From Eubacterium sp. (GTDB lineage Bacteria > Bacillota > Clostridia > Oscillospirales > Acutalibacteraceae), in contig JAFYFO010000394.1 of NCBI GenBank assembly GCA_017543725.1, positions 1 through 6,623 on the forward strand: a DNA stretch of 6,623 bases. Reading direction: 5' to 3'. Position numbers and translations under genes: made by a program. The notes beneath the pieces are model-generated. The model saw only the letters and a program-made list of their open reading frames with translations, was not told the origin of the DNA and did not search any database. Positions 4,290 through 6,623 of this stretch are shown in pieces; position 1 is the stretch's first letter, and every line of letters begins with the position of its first letter.

Positions 4290-6212
4290 ATGGCTTGCAT
4301 TGATATTAATTCAAAAATACTGTGCAACTTTAATAACGAGAATATTGCTGCTGCCCTGAATGAAATAATAGATAACGAGTTATCTAAAGATGTAAGCCGA
4401 ATGAACACAAGGCTTATAGATGAATGTGTTAATGCGCTTCTTGAACTTGAAAAAGAGGAAAACAGCGGCTTTAAGGTTTTGATTCCGCTGATTAATTCAA
4501 ATGATTTTCTTAAATCCCTTCAGCCTTCTGCAAAAAGATTTAAGAATATGAATGTTTTTGCAAGGGCGGCTTTGGTTGCCGCAATTATTGCCGCTTCGGC
4601 AATGACTGCAAACGCGGCATATAAAAATGCAACGGGCGTTGATTTGCTTGCAAATATTGCCGTTGCAGTTCAGAATCAATTAACCCCTTCAGAAAACAAA
4701 AACCAAAACGGCGGTATTATTCAACTCGGTGATTATGAAGAGGAAGAGGAAGAAGAAACAAGCCGCACAACAGAGCCTCAGACAACTCATACATCGCTTC
4801 CCGCTACGGAAAACGAAACTTCAACCACCGAAAAAACAAAAGACGGGGGCTATATCGAGCAACTCGGCGACGACGAGGAAAGCGAGGAAGAAACAACCAC
4901 GCAGACAACAAAAAAACAGCCTGAAAACACAACCGAAAAGGCAAGTATAGTCGAGCCGGAAAATGAGCCCGAAAAGCCCTATGTAACAGCGCTTGAAGCG
5001 CAGTTTGATAATTTTAAAACAAATTATATATACGGCGAAAAACTTTCATATGAAGGCTTGAGGCTGACAGCAGTTTACAGCGATAAAACCAAAAAGGATG
5101 TTGCGCTCAAAGACTGCGACTATACAAAGAGCCTTAATATGAATATAACGGCAAACTACACTCTGAGGGTTATATATGAAAAATGCGTTGTTAAAATAAA
5201 AATAACCGTCCGACCCGACGAGGAAACAAGGGGCGCCGAAATCTGCAGTAATGATGATTTTGAATACTTCCTGTCAAAAAAAGGCGCATATATAACAAAG
5301 TATAAAGGAAAGAGCACCGCCCTTAATATTAATACCATGGACGGAAAAGCCGTTTATGCAATCGGCGCAGATGTTTTCAAAAACAGCAATATCAAAAGCG
5401 TTTCAGCCGTTTATGTTAAAAAGATATTTGCCTCGGCTTTTGAAAACAGCGAAGTTGAAAGCGCGCTTTTCAGCAATAATATAACTTTCCTCGGAAACGC
5501 TGTTTTCAGGAATTCAAAAATAAAGGAACTATCTCTTAAAGGCGAACTGACAGAAATTCCCGAAAGCCTTTGCGAGGGTTGCAGTGCGCTGACAAAAATA
5601 ACCCTTCCGGAAAACACGAAGATAATCAGAAAGGCGGCTTTCTCAGATTGCACAGCGCTTGAAACGATAATAAACACTGCAAATATTGATGAGGCAAAGG
5701 ACTTTGCGTTTTATAACTGCGAAAACGCTGAGGCGGATTCTTCAATTCCGAAAATAAAAAAAGCGGGTGAATATGCCTTTGCCTATTGCAGAAATATTGA
5801 TTTTAAAAAACTCAGCCAAAGCATTGAGGAAATAAACAAATATTCCTTTGCCTATTGCAATAAACTGACAGAAGCCGAAATACCCGCAGGAATTTCAACA
5901 ATCCCCGAAGGCGCGTTCAGGGGAGCGCATATAAGCGCTTTAACGCTTAACGAGGGCTTGCTTGAAATTGAGGACTATGCTTTTATGAGCACTGAGTTCA
6001 GGGATTTGATTGTTCCTAACAGCGTTAAGAAAATCGGAACATACGCTCTTTATTCTGTGAAACTGAGGGATATAAGTTTCGGAAGAAATGTTGAAAGCCT
6101 CGGCGAAAACGCGATATTCAAAAGCACAAGAGTTAATATGAATGTTTATAAAGATACCGTGCCTTATGAATATGCAATTGAAAACAAGATTAATTACACT
6201 GTTATTGAGTGA
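4290..6212 (+). CDS. Single-pass membrane protein with Big_3-like Ig domain and BspA-type leucine-rich repeats; putative anti-sigma/sensor
   Basis: This 640-residue protein is likely anchored with its N-terminus inside. Residues 1-85 form a charged, mostly helical domain with MNTRLIDECVNALLELE (38-54). Residues 89-110 form a single Ala/Ile-rich membrane helix ending in ANAA, followed by an amphipathic GVDLLANIAVAVQNQL stretch. Residues 132-228 are a low-complexity Thr/Glu stalk with a duplicated GG(x)I(x)QLGD-acidic motif (141 and 186). Residues about 232-308 match a Big_3-type Ig fold (NYIYGEKLSYEGLRLTAVY). Residues about 355-615 contain roughly twelve BspA/LRR_5-like units of 19-23 residues (for example EINKYSFAYCNKLTEAEIP). 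There is no LPxTG or other C-terminal anchor. The ATG at 4290 is chosen from AAAGGAG six bases upstream. Its place directly after an ECF sigma gene suggests a membrane anti-sigma with a surface-sensing exterior. No zinc anti-sigma HxxxCxxC motif is present, so that role is inference; a plain surface adhesin is the alternative. Confidence 0.82.
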   Translation: MACIDINSKILCNFNNENIAAALNEIIDNELSKDVSRMNTRLIDECVNALLELEKEENSGFKVLIPLINSNDFLKSLQPSAKRFKNMNVFARAALVAAIIAASAMTANAAYKNATGVDLLANIAVAVQNQLTPSENKNQNGGIIQLGDYEEEEEEETSRTTEPQTTHTSLPATENETSTTEKTKDGGYIEQLGDDEESEEETTTQTTKKQPENTTEKASIVEPENEPEKPYVTALEAQFDNFKTNYIYGEKLSYEGLRLTAVYSDKTKKDVALKDCDYTKSLNMNITANYTLRVIYEKCVVKIKITVRPDEETRGAEICSNDDFEYFLSKKGAYITKYKGKSTALNINTMDGKAVYAIGADVFKNSNIKSVSAVYVKKIFASAFENSEVESALFSNNITFLGNAVFRNSKIKELSLKGELTEIPESLCEGCSALTKITLPENTKIIRKAAFSDCTALETIINTANIDEAKDFAFYNCENAEADSSIPKIKKAGEYAFAYCRNIDFKKLSQSIEEINKYSFAYCNKLTEAEIPAGISTIPEGAFRGAHISALTLNEGLLEIEDYAFMSTEFRDLIVPNSVKKIGTYALYSVKLRDISFGRNVESLGENAIFKSTRVNMNVYKDTVPYEYAIENKINYTVIE

Positions 6213-6213
6213 G

Positions 6214-6220
6214 AAAGGAG
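6214..6220 (+). promoter_or_regulatory. Ribosome binding site of the partial secreted-protein gene
   Basis: AAAGGAG ends 5 bases before ATG 6226 and lies 1 base after the preceding TGA stop (6210-6212), showing tight operon packing. Confidence 0.85.
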
Positions 6221-6225
6221 ATATT

Positions 6226-6623
6226 ATGAAACAAACAAAAAGATTGATTTCGGTTATTCTTGCACTGTTGATGATAATTTCAGGCGCACCGCTGACGGCT
6301 CTTGCAGATGAGCCGCAGAGCGATATCAGCGGTAATTTTACATATGAAGAAAATGAAAAATATAATCTTAATTGGGTTTATACCGCTGAAACGGATACGC
6401 TTTTTCTTGATGCAAATATAGTTGGATCGCTTGATTTAGAGGAAGGCGTAAATCATCTTCCGCTTTACTACACCGACACAAACGGCAATCAGGTTTTATG
6501 GCGCGGAACATACAGCAATATTGAATTCGGCGAAAGCGTTGAAACCCTCACAAGGCGCTGCCTAGGAAACGATTTGTTGGACGGAAGAGCGCTTAATGTT
6601 TCGTTTGAAGGCTGTCCCAATCT
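6226..6623 (+). CDS. Secreted protein of unknown function (3' end cut by window edge)
   Basis: The frame is open from ATG 6226 to the window end (132 full codons). It starts with a classical signal peptide: basic MKQTKR, a hydrophobic core LISVILALLMIISG, and a probable cleavage site after TALA (residue 27) before DEPQSD. The mature part begins with an acidic/Tyr-rich stretch (NFTYEENEKYNLNWVYTAE) and a beta-looking segment with LYYTDTNGNQVLWRGTY. The last visible residues, VSFEGCPN, resemble the F-x-G-C-x-N turn of BspA-type leucine-rich repeats, but one match is not enough to assign that fold. The gene begins 13 bases after the stop of the LRR membrane protein with its own AAAGGAG site, so it is the third gene of the sigma-factor operon. 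Function is unknown; a surface or extracellular partner of the putative sensing system is a reasonable guess. Confidence 0.85.
   Translation, partial: MKQTKRLISVILALLMIISGAPLTALADEPQSDISGNFTYEENEKYNLNWVYTAETDTLFLDANIVGSLDLEEGVNHLPLYYTDTNGNQVLWRGTYSNIEFGESVETLTRRCLGNDLLDGRALNVSFEGCPN

Noticed and set aside
4729..4950. Plus-strand frame rich in Lys/Arg/Gln within the LRR protein's stalk
   Set aside because: It is a frame-shifted reading of the low-complexity Glu/Thr region, with no ribosome binding site.

Overview
The window reads as a chromosomal stretch from a low-GC Gram-positive bacterium, most likely a gut Clostridia (Oscillospiraceae/Ruminococcaceae-like). The reasons are strong AGGAGG-type ribosome binding sites, TTG starts, AT-rich intergenic DNA, a Firmicutes-type LuxS, BspA-like leucine-rich repeats and short palindromic/tandem repeats between genes. 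The taxonomic placement is inference from style, not from a marker gene.

Layout. (1) Bases 1-1564, plus strand: the last 28 codons of an FGGY-family sugar kinase overlap by ATGA with a complete L-fucose/L-arabinose-isomerase-family protein. This is the end of a sugar-catabolism operon, closed at 1569-1606 by a hairpin that can terminate in both directions. (2) Bases 1617-3326, minus strand: a three-gene unit transcribed leftward from a good sigma-A-type promoter (3364-3392). It encodes a small single-pass membrane protein, a patatin-like serine lipase/esterase, and LuxS, which makes the AI-2 precursor. (3) Bases 3327-3690: a divergent intergenic region carrying that promoter, a GC-rich heptamer tandem repeat (3411-3466) and an AT-rich stretch with a tentative rightward promoter. 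(4) Bases 3691-6623, plus strand: an ECF-type sigma factor, a 56-bp palindromic two-hairpin element that supplies the sigma stop codon, a 640-residue single-pass membrane protein with a Big_3-like Ig domain and a BspA-type LRR ectodomain, and the start of a secreted protein that runs off the window.

How it fits together. The kinase and isomerase are consistent with isomerising and phosphorylating a deoxyhexose or pentose. The patatin and small membrane protein share a transcript with luxS, which would link AI-2/methyl-cycle chemistry to membrane lipid or envelope functions by co-expression only. The right-hand module is the most interesting part. A sigma factor is followed by a membrane protein with a small cytoplasmic N-terminus, one transmembrane helix, a Thr/Glu-rich stalk and an adhesive or sensing exterior. 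This has the architecture expected of a surface-sensing sigma/anti-sigma pair, although the N-terminus lacks a recognisable zinc anti-sigma motif and the role is inferred. Four gene starts differ from, or have to be chosen over, the longest reading frame; the ribosome binding sites decide them (sigma TTG 3691, LRR protein ATG 4290, patatin ATG 3005, isomerase ATG 86).
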